From DASUPK01 sp963763955 (GTDB taxonomy: Bacteria; Actinomycetota; Thermoleophilia; Solirubrobacterales; 70-9), in the NCBI GenBank assembly GCA_963763955.1, contig CAVXQP010000006.1:36565-100564 (forward strand): DNA of 64,000 nt, read 5' to 3'. Both the position numbers and the translations under genes were made by a program. This document shows, piece after piece, positions 1 through 8,070 of this stretch (position 1 is the first letter of the stretch; each line of letters begins with the position of its first letter). A model generated the notes under the pieces. The model was not told the DNA's origin and did not search any database. It worked only from the letters and a program-made list of their open reading frames with translations.

Positions 1-1504
1 CCACGGTGAGAATTTCGGCTCCTTCGGCGAGCCTGGCCATGGTCTCGTCGAGGGTCGAGCCCGCGCCGCCCCAGGCGACGATCTCGTCCCCGACGAAGCC
101 GACCGCGTCGCCCTTGACGAACCGTCCCTTTGCGTCGTCCCGCGCGGCGGGCGCGACCGACCCGGCGCGGATCCCGGCGAGCGCGTCGACCATCCGCTCG
201 GCGTTGTCGTCGATGGAGGCGGTCGGGTCGAGCTCCACCAGAGCGGCCACCCCGGCCTGCTGCGAGGTGCAGGGGACGACGCGGGCCTGCTTGTCCGAGA
301 GCTCAGCCGCGCGCTCGGCCGCCATCACCACGTTCGCGTTGTTGGGAAAGACCAGGACCTCCTCGGAGTGCACTTCGTGGATCGCGGCGAGCAGGTCGTA
401 GATCGAGGGGTTGAAGGTCTCGCCCCCGTCCACGACGAAGGCACCCAACCCCTCGTAGAGCTCCCGCATCCCAGGGCCCGCAACCACGGCCACAGCCGCG
501 CATCGCCCGGCCTGCAGCCGCGCGGTCCGCTCCGCGATCTGCTCGCGCATGTCGCCCACGTCGAGTTGACTGACCTCGCCCGCCCGGTCGAAGAGCGCCA
601 CCGCGGCCTCCGGTTCGTCCGTGTGGACGTGGACCTTGATGGTCGCCTCGTCACCGACCACCAGGACCGAGTCACCGCGCTCCTCCAGCATCGGGACGAA
701 CGAGCGGCTCTCGAGACCCGTGCCGGTGACGATGAAGTTCGTGCAGTAGCGGAACCGGCTGTCCTCGTGGTGGGGGCGGGTGTCGGCCGCAGGGGCGTAA
801 TGCGGGACCTCCGGCGAGGTCTCGACGTCTCCGCGCAACCCGGCGACGACACCGGCGAGGATCACCACCAGGCCGTGCGCTCCCGCATCCACAACCCCGG
901 ACTCCCGGAGGACCTCGAGTTGCTCGGGAGTGCGAGCGACCGCCGCCTCGCCGTCACGGACGGCGTCATCGAGCAGCTCGGCGAGCAGCGCGTCCTGCTC
1001 GGCCGGGGTCGCGTTGGAATCAAGGCGCACCTCCTGCATGTGGGCGAGGTGGCGCGACATCGAGGTGGCCATCTCGCGGAACACCGTCAGCATCGTCCCC
1101 TCGGCCGGCTCGCGGACCGATTCGTACGCCGCCTCGGCGGCACGCGCGAACGCCGCGGAGACCAGCATCGGGTCGACCAGCTCCCCCGGTCGGCTGGCGA
1201 GCTCCTCGGCCGCTCCGCGGACGATCTGGCTGAGGATCACACCCGAGTTACCGCGGGCGCCCATCAGCGCAGCGCGTGCCAGCGCATTCACCAGCTCCGT
1301 GCGGCCGACCTCGTCGACCATCTGGCCGTCGAGGCGATCGAGCTCGTCGCTGACCGCGCGCAGCGTCAGCGCCATGTTGTCCCCGGTGTCGCCGTCGGCG
1401 ACCGGGAATACGTTCAGGTCGTTGACCTCCTTGCGCCGCTCCTCGAGATGTGCGGCGGCCGCGCTGACCACGCGCCGGAATCGCTCTATGGAGGGATCAG
1501 CCAT
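1..1504 (-). CDS. DAK2/DhaL-domain protein, FakA/YloV-like (partial, 3' end outside window)
   Basis: The open-ended gene encodes about the first 500 residues of a DAK2-domain protein of the FakA/YloV type. In Firmicutes FakA is the ATP-binding subunit of fatty acid kinase, acting on FakB-bound fatty acids. The ATG at 1504 gives MADPSIERFRR. The DhaL nucleotide/metal motif NVFPVADGDTGDNM is at about residues 31-44, ARGNSGVILSQ at about 80-90, and PNNANVVMAA (typical of the C-terminal half of the family) near residue 385. It lies downstream of rpmB in the same direction, a common neighbourhood for yloV. The stop codon is beyond base 1. The family is clear; kinase function and the fatty acid substrate are inferred from homologues. 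Confidence 0.85.
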   Translation of the reverse strand, partial: MADPSIERFRRVVSAAAAHLEERRKEVNDLNVFPVADGDTGDNMALTLRAVSDELDRLDGQMVDEVGRTELVNALARAALMGARGNSGVILSQIVRGAAEELASRPGELVDPMLVSAAFARAAEAAYESVREPAEGTMLTVFREMATSMSRHLAHMQEVRLDSNATPAEQDALLAELLDDAVRDGEAAVARTPEQLEVLRESGVVDAGAHGLVVILAGVVAGLRGDVETSPEVPHYAPAADTRPHHEDSRFRYCTNFIVTGTGLESRSFVPMLEERGDSVLVVGDEATIKVHVHTDEPEAAVALFDRAGEVSQLDVGDMREQIAERTARLQAGRCAAVAVVAGPGMRELYEGLGAFVVDGGETFNPSIYDLLAAIHEVHSEEVLVFPNNANVVMAAERAAELSDKQARVVPCTSQQAGVAALVELDPTASIDDNAERMVDALAGIRAGSVAPAARDDAKGRFVKGDAVGFVGDEIVAWGGAGSTLDETMARLAEGAEILTV

Positions 1505-1553
1505 ACGGGGAGCGAGCCAAGCCTAGACCCCGAAATGCAGGTATGCCGGGAGC

Positions 1554-1748
1554 CTAGGCGGCCTTCGTGACCTTGTTGCTCTTCAGGCAGCGCGCGCAGA
1601 CGTAGACGCGCCGCGTGCCGCCCCCCTCCTCCTGGATCCGGACCTTCTGGAGGTTGGGGTTGAAGCGCCGCCTGGTGGCGACCATGGAGTGACTCCGCGA
1701 GTTGCCGAATGCGGGACGCTTGCCGCAGCTATGACAGACCTTGGCCAT
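1554..1748 (-). CDS. rpmB: 50S ribosomal protein L28
   Basis: This is a 64-residue ribosomal protein L28, a component of the large subunit. The sequence begins MAKVCHSCGKRPAFGNSRSH. It carries two CxxC pairs (C5/C8 and C51/C54), so it is the zinc-binding C+ form of L28 and not a cysteine-free paralogue. Length is normal for the family. It is followed on the same strand by the FakA-like gene after 49 bases. A TATGAT hexamer only 9 bases upstream of the ATG suggests a very short or absent 5' leader. Confidence 0.97.
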   Translation of the reverse strand: MAKVCHSCGKRPAFGNSRSHSMVATRRRFNPNLQKVRIQEEGGGTRRVYVCARCLKSNKVTKAA

Positions 1749-1757
1749 GGACCAGCC

Positions 1758-1763
1758 ATCATA
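1758..1763 (-). promoter_or_regulatory. candidate -10 element for rpmB
   Basis: Reading the minus strand, TATGAT lies 9 bases before the rpmB ATG. That places the expected transcription start within a few bases of the start codon, as in leaderless actinobacterial mRNAs. No convincing -35 hexamer is visible. The hexamer overlaps a small inverted repeat (GCCAT/ATGGC, 1756-1769). Confidence 0.35.
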
Positions 1764-1821
1764 GATGGCCGGTCCTCTATTCGGCGGTGGTTGTTGTGGC
1801 CGCCGTATGTGGCGAAGCCGG

Positions 1822-2310
1822 TTACCGCAACTGGTCTCTCAGCAGCGACATCCGCATCGCGACGATGGCCGCCCCGCGGCCCTGATCGCGCTTGTCGCCG
1901 CCCGACCGGGCAAGCGCCTGTTCCATGTTCTCCGCCGTGATCACCCCGAAGGCGCAGGGCACTCCGGTGTCGAGCTGGACGCGCTGGGTCCCGGATGCGA
2001 CCTCGTTGCAGACGTGGTCGTAGTGGCTGGTCTCGCCGCGGATCACCACCCCGAGGCAGGCGACCCCGGCGAAACGGCCGGACTCCGCGCAGAGCTTCGC
2101 GGCGAAGGGCAGCTCGAAGGCGCCGGGCACTCGGTAGGTGTGGACCGAGGCCTCACTGACGCCACCGACCGCGAACCCCTCGGCAGCGCCATTGAGCAGC
2201 CGCTCGGCGATGTCCTCGTAGAACGTCGCGACGCAGACCGCGAACTCGCTGCGCGAGAGGGCCTCGCGATCCCCGTCGCTGAAGTGCTCGTAGGAGTGCT
2301 CGTCAGTCAC
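1822..2310 (-). CDS. ribH: 6,7-dimethyl-8-ribityllumazine synthase
   Basis: Lumazine synthase condenses 5-amino-6-ribitylaminouracil with 3,4-dihydroxy-2-butanone 4-phosphate, the penultimate riboflavin step. The 162-residue product contains GETSHYDHVCNE (residues 92-103), the family signature with the catalytic histidine at H96, and the substrate-loop sequence VPGAFELP. The start is GTG at 2310, overlapping the ribBA stop by 8 bases (GTGACTGA), which implies translational coupling. It is the last gene of the ribD-ribE-ribBA-ribH operon; the next gene downstream is at the end of an unrelated transcript start (rpmB). Confidence 0.95.
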   Translation of the reverse strand: MTDEHSYEHFSDGDREALSRSEFAVCVATFYEDIAERLLNGAAEGFAVGGVSEASVHTYRVPGAFELPFAAKLCAESGRFAGVACLGVVIRGETSHYDHVCNEVASGTQRVQLDTGVPCAFGVITAENMEQALARSGGDKRDQGRGAAIVAMRMSLLRDQLR

Positions 2311-3646
2311 CTGGCGGATAGTCCCCAGGCGGCGACTCCCGGCGGTTCTCCTCGTCCTTGCGGTGCTCCTCGTAGAGCAGCTGCTCGTCGAGCGGCAGGC
2401 CCTGGTGATGGAGCGCGTGGCCCATGCGGTCGCGCTTCGCCCGCAGGTAGGCCTCGTTGTGGGGGTTGGGGACGGACTGGATCGGCACCTGGTCGGTGAC
2501 CGACAGCCCGTACCCCTCCAGGCCGAGGATCTTCTTCGGGTTGTTGGTCAGGATCCGGATGCTCGACAGCCCGAGGTCGACCAGGATCTGGGCGCCGATG
2601 CCGTAGTCGCGCAGGTCCGCCGGCAGCCCCAGCTTGAGATTGGCGTCGACGGTGTCCAGGCCCTCCTCCTGGAGCTTGTAGGCGCGCAGCTTGTTGAGCA
2701 GCCCGATGCCGCGTCCCTCCTGGGAGAGATACAGCAGCACCCCCTTGCCCTCCCGCTCGATCGTCGCCAGGGCTGCCTCGAGCTGCTCGCCGCAGTCGCA
2801 GCGCAGCGAGTGGAAGACGTCGCCGGTGAGACACTCCGAGTGGACGCGGACGAGGACGTCCTCGGAGCCGGCGACCTCGCCCTTGACCATCGCGACGTGA
2901 TGCTTGTCGTCGACCAGGGAGCGGTAGCCGACGGCGCTGAACTCCCCGAACGTCGTGGGGAGCTTGGTGGAGACGATCCGCTCGACCAGCTTCTCCGTAC
3001 GCCGCCGATAGGCGATCAGATCCGCGACCGTGACCATCTTCAGGTCGTGCTTGGCGCAGTAGTCGACCAGGTCGGGGACGCGGGCCATCGTCCCGTCCTC
3101 GTTCATGATCTCGCAGATCACCCCGGCCGGGATCAGGCCGGCGAGGCGAGCCAGGTCGATGGCCGCCTCGGTCTGGCCGGTCCGCTCCAGAACGCCGCCG
3201 TCCTTGGCCTTGAGGGGGAAGACGTGGCCCGGCTGGACCAGGTCCTGGGGCTGTGAATGCGGGTCGATGGCCACCTGGATGGTTCGGGCGCGGTCGGCCG
3301 CCGAGATGCCGGTCGTGACCCCGTCGCGGGCCTCGACCGAGACGGTGAACGCGGTCTGGAAGGGGGCCTCGTTCTTCGCCGCCATCAGGTTGAGGCCGAG
3401 CTCGTCGCAGCGCTCATCGGTGAGCGCCAGGCAGATCAGGCCCCTGCCATGTGTGGCCATGAAGTTGACCGCCTCCGGCGTCGCGAACTGGGCCGCCAGC
3501 GTCAGGTCGCCCTCGTTCTCACGGTTCTCGTCGTCGCAGACGACGACCATCCGGCCGCGGCGGATGTCCTCGATCGCCTCCTCGATCGTGGCGAATGGAG
3601 TATCGGTCCTGCTGTCGGTCAGTTTGGATTCCTCGATCTGGGACAA
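2303..3646 (-). CDS. ribBA: bifunctional 3,4-dihydroxy-2-butanone-4-phosphate synthase / GTP cyclohydrolase II
   Basis: The fused enzyme supplies both riboflavin precursors. The N-terminal RibB domain has CDDENRENEGDL (metal and substrate binding), GVTTGISAADR and RTGQTEAAIDLARLAG. The C-terminal RibA domain has HSECLTGDVFHSLRCDCG with the zinc cysteines, then EGRGIGLLNK. I favour the TTG at 3646 (447 residues): it follows the ribE stop by 16 bases and is preceded by GGAAGAGAG. The in-frame ATG at 3706 would add 20 basic residues wholly overlapping ribE and is less likely. The stop overlaps the ribH start. Confidence 0.92.
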   Translation of the reverse strand: MSQIEESKLTDSRTDTPFATIEEAIEDIRRGRMVVVCDDENRENEGDLTLAAQFATPEAVNFMATHGRGLICLALTDERCDELGLNLMAAKNEAPFQTAFTVSVEARDGVTTGISAADRARTIQVAIDPHSQPQDLVQPGHVFPLKAKDGGVLERTGQTEAAIDLARLAGLIPAGVICEIMNEDGTMARVPDLVDYCAKHDLKMVTVADLIAYRRRTEKLVERIVSTKLPTTFGEFSAVGYRSLVDDKHHVAMVKGEVAGSEDVLVRVHSECLTGDVFHSLRCDCGEQLEAALATIEREGKGVLLYLSQEGRGIGLLNKLRAYKLQEEGLDTVDANLKLGLPADLRDYGIGAQILVDLGLSSIRILTNNPKKILGLEGYGLSVTDQVPIQSVPNPHNEAYLRAKRDRMGHALHHQGLPLDEQLLYEEHRKDEENRRESPPGDYPPGD

Positions 3647-3662
3647 GGGTCCTACTCTCTTC

Positions 3663-4313
3663 CTAAATCGGGTTGCTCCTCGGCTCCGCCTGCGGAGCAC
3701 CCTCACTTGATAAGGGTGACATGCCGGGATCGGTGGGCAGCTGGCGCCGGACGTAGCGGGCGAGGATGTCGCACTCGACGTTGACCCGGTCGCCGGGGGC
3801 GAGCGCTCCCAGGGTCGTGCGCTCGAGCGTCTCGGGAACCAGGGAGACTTCCAGGGACGAGCCGGCGAGGTCCGCGATCGTCAGGCTGACGCCCTCGACC
3901 GCGATCGACCCGCGTTCGACGACGTACGGGAGCAGGTCGTCCGGCAGCTCGAGCCGCAGTCGCTTGGCGAAGCCGTCGGCCGAGAGGTCCGCCACCGCCG
4001 CGGTCCCGTCGACGTGGCCCTGGACGACGTGGCCGCCGAGCCGGTCCGTCGGCCGCAGCGGCAGCTCGAGGTTGACCCTCGAGAAGGGTTCGACCTCGCC
4101 CAGCGTGGTCAGCGAAAGCGTCTGGTGCATGACGTCGGCGCCGAACTCGCCCCCGCTGACGGAGGTCGCCGTCAGGCAGGCGCCGTTGACCGCGACCGAG
4201 TCGCCGGGGCTGAGCTCGGAGGCGAGGTCGGCGCGAATTCTCAGGCGCGCCCCGTCGTCCGAGGCCTCCACGGCCGCGACGCTCCCGAGCTCCTTGATGA
4301 TCCCGGTGAACAT
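3663..4313 (-). CDS. ribE: riboflavin synthase alpha subunit
   Basis: Riboflavin synthase dismutates two lumazines into riboflavin and the ribityl pyrimidine. The 216-residue protein starts MFTGIIKELG, the invariant N-terminus of the family, so the ATG at 4313 is chosen over longer readings. It shows the two tandem lumazine-binding barrels (VNGACLTAT in the first, SIAVEGVSLTIADL in the second) and the duplicated G-HVVQGHVD segment. The start lies 7 bases after ribD. The last 14 codons coincide with a GC-rich hairpin repeat (3669-3704), which makes the tail EGAPQAEPRSNPI atypical. Confidence 0.95.
   Translation of the reverse strand: MFTGIIKELGSVAAVEASDDGARLRIRADLASELSPGDSVAVNGACLTATSVSGGEFGADVMHQTLSLTTLGEVEPFSRVNLELPLRPTDRLGGHVVQGHVDGTAAVADLSADGFAKRLRLELPDDLLPYVVERGSIAVEGVSLTIADLAGSSLEVSLVPETLERTTLGALAPGDRVNVECDILARYVRRQLPTDPGMSPLSSEGAPQAEPRSNPI
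3669..3704 (+). repeat. GC-rich hairpin repeat, copy A
   Basis: This is one of three similar inverted repeats that begin CGGGTYGC and end GCRCCCTC with a central CTCGGCTYCGCCT (others at 16867 and 50647). Arms TGCTCC and GGAGCA pair around the centre, extended by GGG/CCC. It lies inside the last codons of ribE and just before the ribBA start, so it could slow transcription or processing between the two genes. Confidence 0.55.
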
Positions 4314-4320
4314 CAGCGCC

Positions 4321-5451
4321 TCACCACTCCCGCAGCCTCGCCCGGACCAGCATGTCCTCGCCGATCTGCTCGAAGCTGGTCGCCAGGGGCCGAACCCCGT
4401 CGGCGATCCGCATGGCACCGGTGCCCTCCAGGGCAGCGCGAGCCTCGGCGGCGCCGATGAACACGGGCGCGATGAAGAGCCTCACCTGGTCGATCTCGCC
4501 CGCGTCGAAGAGCGCGCCGGCGAAGGTGGGACCACCCTCGACCAGCAGATCCTGGATCTCGTGCCGCCCAAGCTCGTCGAGCGCGGCCTCCAGCCGCGCC
4601 TGGTCGTTGCGCCCGGTGGCCACGATGACCTCCGCCCCGGCACGCTCCAGCCCGTCGCGTCGCGCCGAGGCAGCCTCGGGGGCGCAGATGAGGATCAGCG
4701 GAGCCTGATCGATCGAGGTCACCAGCGCCGAGGTGAGGGGCAGGCGGGCCCCCGAGTCGAAGACCACGCGGGTCGGCTGACGGGCATCGCCCTCGAGCCG
4801 GGCGGTGAGCAGCGGGTCATCCGCGAGAGCGGTGCCGATCCCGACGGCGACCGCGTCGCACTCGGACCGCCAGCGGTGGACCAGCTCGCGGCTCTCGACG
4901 CTCGAGATCCAACGGGAGTCGCCGGTCGGCGAGGCGACGCGCCCGTCCAGCGACATCGCCGCCTTGTACGTGACCAGGGGGCGACCGGTCCGGGCGCGCT
5001 TGCGGAAGGGCTGGTTCAGCAGCCGCGCCGCCGCCGCCTCGGGTCCGTTGGCAAGCTCGACCTCGATGCCCCCGTCCCGCAGCATCCCGGGACCGCGGCC
5101 GGAGGCCTTGTCGGTGGGGTCCTCGGAGGCGTAGACCACGCGGGAGATCCCGGCCTCGAGGATCGCCTCGGTGCACGGCGGTTGGCGGCCGGTGTGAGCG
5201 CAGGGCTCGAGGGTGACGTAGATGGTCGAGCCGGCTGGGTCGACGCCGCGGGCCCGGCACTCGTCGATCGCGGCACGCTCGGCGTGCAGACCCCCGAGCT
5301 CGGCATGGAATCCCTCGCCGATCACGCTGTCGTCGCGGACGAGGACGGCGCCGACCAGAGGGTTGGGACTGACACGTCCGCGACCGCCCTCCGCGAGCTC
5401 CAGCGCTCTGCGCAGGTAAGAGGCTTCTTGTTCGGTGCCGACCGCGGTCAC
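4321..5451 (-). CDS. ribD: bifunctional diaminohydroxyphosphoribosylaminopyrimidine deaminase / 5-amino-6-(5-phosphoribosylamino)uracil reductase
   Basis: RibD deaminates and then reduces the pyrimidine intermediate of riboflavin synthesis. The deaminase domain carries the zinc site HAERAAI and PCAHTGRQPPC (about residues 55-95). The NADPH reductase domain begins at RPLVTYKAAMSLDGRVAS and includes VGIGTALADDPLLTAR and LVEGGPTFAGALF. The 376-residue length is normal. The GTG at 5451 follows a strong AAAGGAGGGG ribosome-binding site. It is the first gene of the rib operon, and the upstream region holds a perfect palindrome and a -10 candidate. Confidence 0.94.
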   Translation of the reverse strand: MTAVGTEQEASYLRRALELAEGGRGRVSPNPLVGAVLVRDDSVIGEGFHAELGGLHAERAAIDECRARGVDPAGSTIYVTLEPCAHTGRQPPCTEAILEAGISRVVYASEDPTDKASGRGPGMLRDGGIEVELANGPEAAAARLLNQPFRKRARTGRPLVTYKAAMSLDGRVASPTGDSRWISSVESRELVHRWRSECDAVAVGIGTALADDPLLTARLEGDARQPTRVVFDSGARLPLTSALVTSIDQAPLILICAPEAASARRDGLERAGAEVIVATGRNDQARLEAALDELGRHEIQDLLVEGGPTFAGALFDAGEIDQVRLFIAPVFIGAAEARAALEGTGAMRIADGVRPLATSFEQIGEDMLVRARLREW

Positions 5452-5482
5452 GCACCCCTCCTTTCGGGTCGAGCAGACTGAT

Positions 5483-5496
5483 TGACTGGTCAGTCA
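5483..5496. promoter_or_regulatory. perfect 14-bp palindrome, candidate operator of the rib operon
   Basis: TGACTGGTCAGTCA is a perfect inverted repeat (TGACTG-GT-CAGTCA). It is placed just downstream of the -10 candidate of the minus-strand rib operon and 32 bases before the ribD start. TGACTG/CAGTCA half-sites are of the sort bound by TetR-type repressors, so a repressor site is a reasonable inference. No FMN riboswitch is visible in this interval. Confidence 0.45.
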
Positions 5497-5503
5497 GCCA
5501 GGA

Positions 5504-5509
5504 ATTGTA
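5504..5509 (-). promoter_or_regulatory. candidate -10 element of the rib operon
   Basis: On the minus strand TACAAT (one mismatch to TATAAT) lies 53 bases upstream of the ribD GTG. The palindrome at 5483-5496 would then fall at roughly +2 to +15 of the transcript, a classical repressor position. The -35 region is GC-rich and not recognisable. Confidence 0.4.
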
Positions 5510-5607
5510 CCGACGCCGGTCCGGGGCCACGGCCGCGAACCGAAGTCACGGCCGCGCTGCGGCCGCCCCGAGATGGCGCGTCCTCGCGCCCCCTAGTCTT
5601 GCGCGTC

Positions 5608-7002
5608 ATGCCGAGAGTGGGACGGGTGCAGGCTACGGAGGAGGCGAGGAGCTACGGGCGACGCGCCAGCCTGCTCTCGATCGGCGTGGGCGTCACCGGG
5701 CTGATCACCTATCTGTACTTCGCGATCGCCTCCCACGAGCTCTCGCGGGAGCAGTACGGCCAGGTCGCCGTGCTCTGGTCGGCGGTCTTCATCGTCGTCT
5801 CCGTGCTGCAGCGGCCGGTCGAGCAGCTGCTCTCGCGGACGGTCTCCGAGAACCTGGCTCATGGGACGCCGATCCGCCACACGGTGCGAGTAGCCGCCAC
5901 GATCCAGCTCTCGGTCGCGATCACCTTCGACGTGGTCGCCCTGGCGCTGCGGACGCCCATCCAGGACCACCTGCTGCACGGCAATTCGACCCTGTACTGG
6001 ATCGGAATCGCGGCGATCACCGCCTACGGGGCGAGCTACTTCGCCCGCGGCTTCCTCGCCGGCAGTCACCGGCTGACGATCTACGCGCTCCTGATCATCA
6101 GCGAATCGGTCTCGCGGACGGCGTTCCCGTTCGCCGTGGCCCTCGGCATCGCCTCAGGCCAGACAGCCGTCGCGCTGGGGATCGTGGCGGCCCCAACCCT
6201 GTCGCTGATCGTCGTCCCGTTCGCCTTCCTGCGCCGCTTCGGAAGCGAGGTCGAACCGGCCCCCGCGGACGGCGAGGGAGAGGTCCAGGAAGCCGCCCCA
6301 ACCGACGAGTTCACGCTCGCACGAGGTGGACGGTTCGCGGCAGGCGTCTTCCTGATCATGCTCTCCGAGCAGACGTTCCTCAACGCCGGGCCCCTGCTGG
6401 TCAACGCCAGCGCCGGCGCCGCGGCCGCGGGCTACATCTTCAACGTGCTGATGATCGCTCGGGCGCCGCTCCAGCTCTTCCAGGCGGTCCAGACGAGCCT
6501 CCTCCCCCACCTCACCACGCTCCGGTCACAGGGAAACGAGGAGGACTTCCGCGCCTCGATCCGCGTCACGATCCTGGCGATCGCAGGCTTCGCGGCGCTG
6601 GTCGCCCTCGCCATGGCGATCGCCGGGCCCCACCTGATGCAGATCGCCTTCGGCAAGAAGCACACCTACCAGCGGGCCGACCTGGTGATCGTCAGCATCG
6701 GCATGGGCCTCTACCTGTCCGCGGCGACTCTCAACCAGGCGGCGCTTGCCAAGGGACAGGTGCGGCGCGCCTCGATGTGCTGGATCAGCTGCGCGATCGT
6801 CTTCGTGATCTGGACGCTGGTGCCGATCGTCGGCAACGACTTCCACCGGGTCGAGATCGGCTACCTCGGCGCGGCCGCGCTGCTCTGCTCGCTGCTCTAC
6901 TGGCTCTACCGGCAGCCGCTGGAGCGAACGGAGCGGCCGATCGAGCCGGGCTCCGCCGAGGAGATGGAGCTGCAACTGGCCTCGGCCGACGAGGCCGGCT
7001 AG
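5608..7002 (+). CDS. flippase-like polytopic membrane protein (polysaccharide export / MATE-like fold)
   Basis: The 464-residue protein has about twelve hydrophobic segments and resembles Wzx/MviN-type flippases of the MOP superfamily, which move lipid-linked sugars across the membrane. Visible features are the first membrane segment LLSIGVGVTGLITYLYFAIA, the VLQRPVEQLLSRTVSE region, and a charged cytoplasmic loop (EVEPAPADGEGEVQE) in the middle. I chose the ATG at 5608; longer reading from a TTG at 5482 would run through the palindrome and is unlikely. It is divergent from ribD and convergent with the ion-channel gene, the two stops overlapping in CTAG. The substrate is unknown. Confidence 0.65.
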   Translation: MPRVGRVQATEEARSYGRRASLLSIGVGVTGLITYLYFAIASHELSREQYGQVAVLWSAVFIVVSVLQRPVEQLLSRTVSENLAHGTPIRHTVRVAATIQLSVAITFDVVALALRTPIQDHLLHGNSTLYWIGIAAITAYGASYFARGFLAGSHRLTIYALLIISESVSRTAFPFAVALGIASGQTAVALGIVAAPTLSLIVVPFAFLRRFGSEVEPAPADGEGEVQEAAPTDEFTLARGGRFAAGVFLIMLSEQTFLNAGPLLVNASAGAAAAGYIFNVLMIARAPLQLFQAVQTSLLPHLTTLRSQGNEEDFRASIRVTILAIAGFAALVALAMAIAGPHLMQIAFGKKHTYQRADLVIVSIGMGLYLSAATLNQAALAKGQVRRASMCWISCAIVFVIWTLVPIVGNDFHRVEIGYLGAAALLCSLLYWLYRQPLERTERPIEPGSAEEMELQLASADEAG

Positions 7003-7958
7003 CCGAGGTCGCCGAGCACGGTGCCGGACTCTCCGGCCGGGCGCGGGACGAACAGGGACTCGAGCTTCTTCAGCGCCTCGACGGTGCCCATCGCGACCAG
7101 CACATCCCCGGCGTGCAGGACGGTGTCGGCGGACGGTTGCGGGTGGACCTTGCCGTCCGAGCCGCGAACCGCGGCGACCGTGGTCGTCCCGCGGACCTCT
7201 CCGATGGTCCGCCCCGCCGCCTCACAGCCCTCCGCGACGTCGATCTCCTCCATTCGGTACTCGGGCGCGACGTCCACGACCCCGGTGACCTGCGGCTGGA
7301 GCGCGAGCCGCGCCATCTCCGCCCCGCTCGACTTGTAGGGCGAGATCACGCGGTTGGCGCCGGCCCGGAGCAGCTTCTTCTCGGAATCCTCGACGCTCGC
7401 CCTGGCGACGATCGTGATCTCGTTGCGCAGCTCGCGGGCCGTCAGGCAGGTGAAGATGTTCTCCGCGTCGGAGTCCACGCAGGCGAGGACGGAGATCGCG
7501 CGCTCCACCCCGGCGGCCCTGAGCATCTCGTCGTCCGACGGCCGCCCGAGCAGGAACGGCGCACCCATCTGGTCGGCGATGTGCTTGTTCTCGTCGAGCT
7601 CGTCGATGACGACGAAGTCGTCGCCGCCCGCCTGCAGGTCGCGTGCGACCTGCCTCCCCACACGGCCGAATCCACAGATCAGGTGGTGGCCGTTTAGATG
7701 CTGGATCTGATTCAGGGTGCGGCGCTCCTCGAGGATCTCTCCCAGGTGCCCGGCGACGAAGAACTCCGTGACCGTCACCAGGGCGTAGAAGAGCGTACCC
7801 ACGCCCAGGACGATGAGCAGGACCTTGACGATCTGCCCGGCGAGATCCGGCGGCGTCGGATCCGACCCCACCGTCGCCACCGTGTCGAGGGTGAAGAGGA
7901 ACCCCTTCCAAACCGAGACGTCCTCGGTCAGCGAGTAGGCGATCGAGCCCGCGGCCAC
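6999..7958 (-). CDS. two-TM ion channel with TrkA (RCK) N and C domains, degenerate selectivity filter
   Basis: A pore segment FTLDTVATVGSDPTPPD is followed by a second membrane helix (IVKVLLIVLGVGTLFYALV), a Rossmann RCK/TrkA-N domain (HHLICGFGRVGRQVAR, with conserved FVVIDELDEN) and a TrkA-C domain ending ADTVLHAGDVLVAMG. This is the layout of prokaryotic ligand-gated K+ channels. The usual TVGYGD filter is changed to TVGSDP, so selectivity is uncertain. The GTG at 7958 is inside the first helix. The open frame continues upstream (LRRLAALVVLVVGI) to about 8061 with only CTG start candidates, just after the rpe stop, so the true N-terminus is probably longer. Confidence 0.8.
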   Translation of the reverse strand: MAAGSIAYSLTEDVSVWKGFLFTLDTVATVGSDPTPPDLAGQIVKVLLIVLGVGTLFYALVTVTEFFVAGHLGEILEERRTLNQIQHLNGHHLICGFGRVGRQVARDLQAGGDDFVVIDELDENKHIADQMGAPFLLGRPSDDEMLRAAGVERAISVLACVDSDAENIFTCLTARELRNEITIVARASVEDSEKKLLRAGANRVISPYKSSGAEMARLALQPQVTGVVDVAPEYRMEEIDVAEGCEAAGRTIGEVRGTTTVAAVRGSDGKVHPQPSADTVLHAGDVLVAMGTVEALKKLESLFVPRPAGESGTVLGDLG

Positions 7959-8070
7959 GATCCCGACGACGAGGACGACCAGCGCCGCCAGGCGGCGCAG
8001 GAACGGCTCGAACTCGCCGCGAGCGCCCGGGCTGTCGAAGCTCCTGAAGCGGCTCAGGCGGTCCTGCTGC

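Noticed and set aside
5452..5607. FMN riboswitch upstream of ribD
   Set aside because: The interval lacks the conserved FMN-box sequences and the leader before ribD would be too short.
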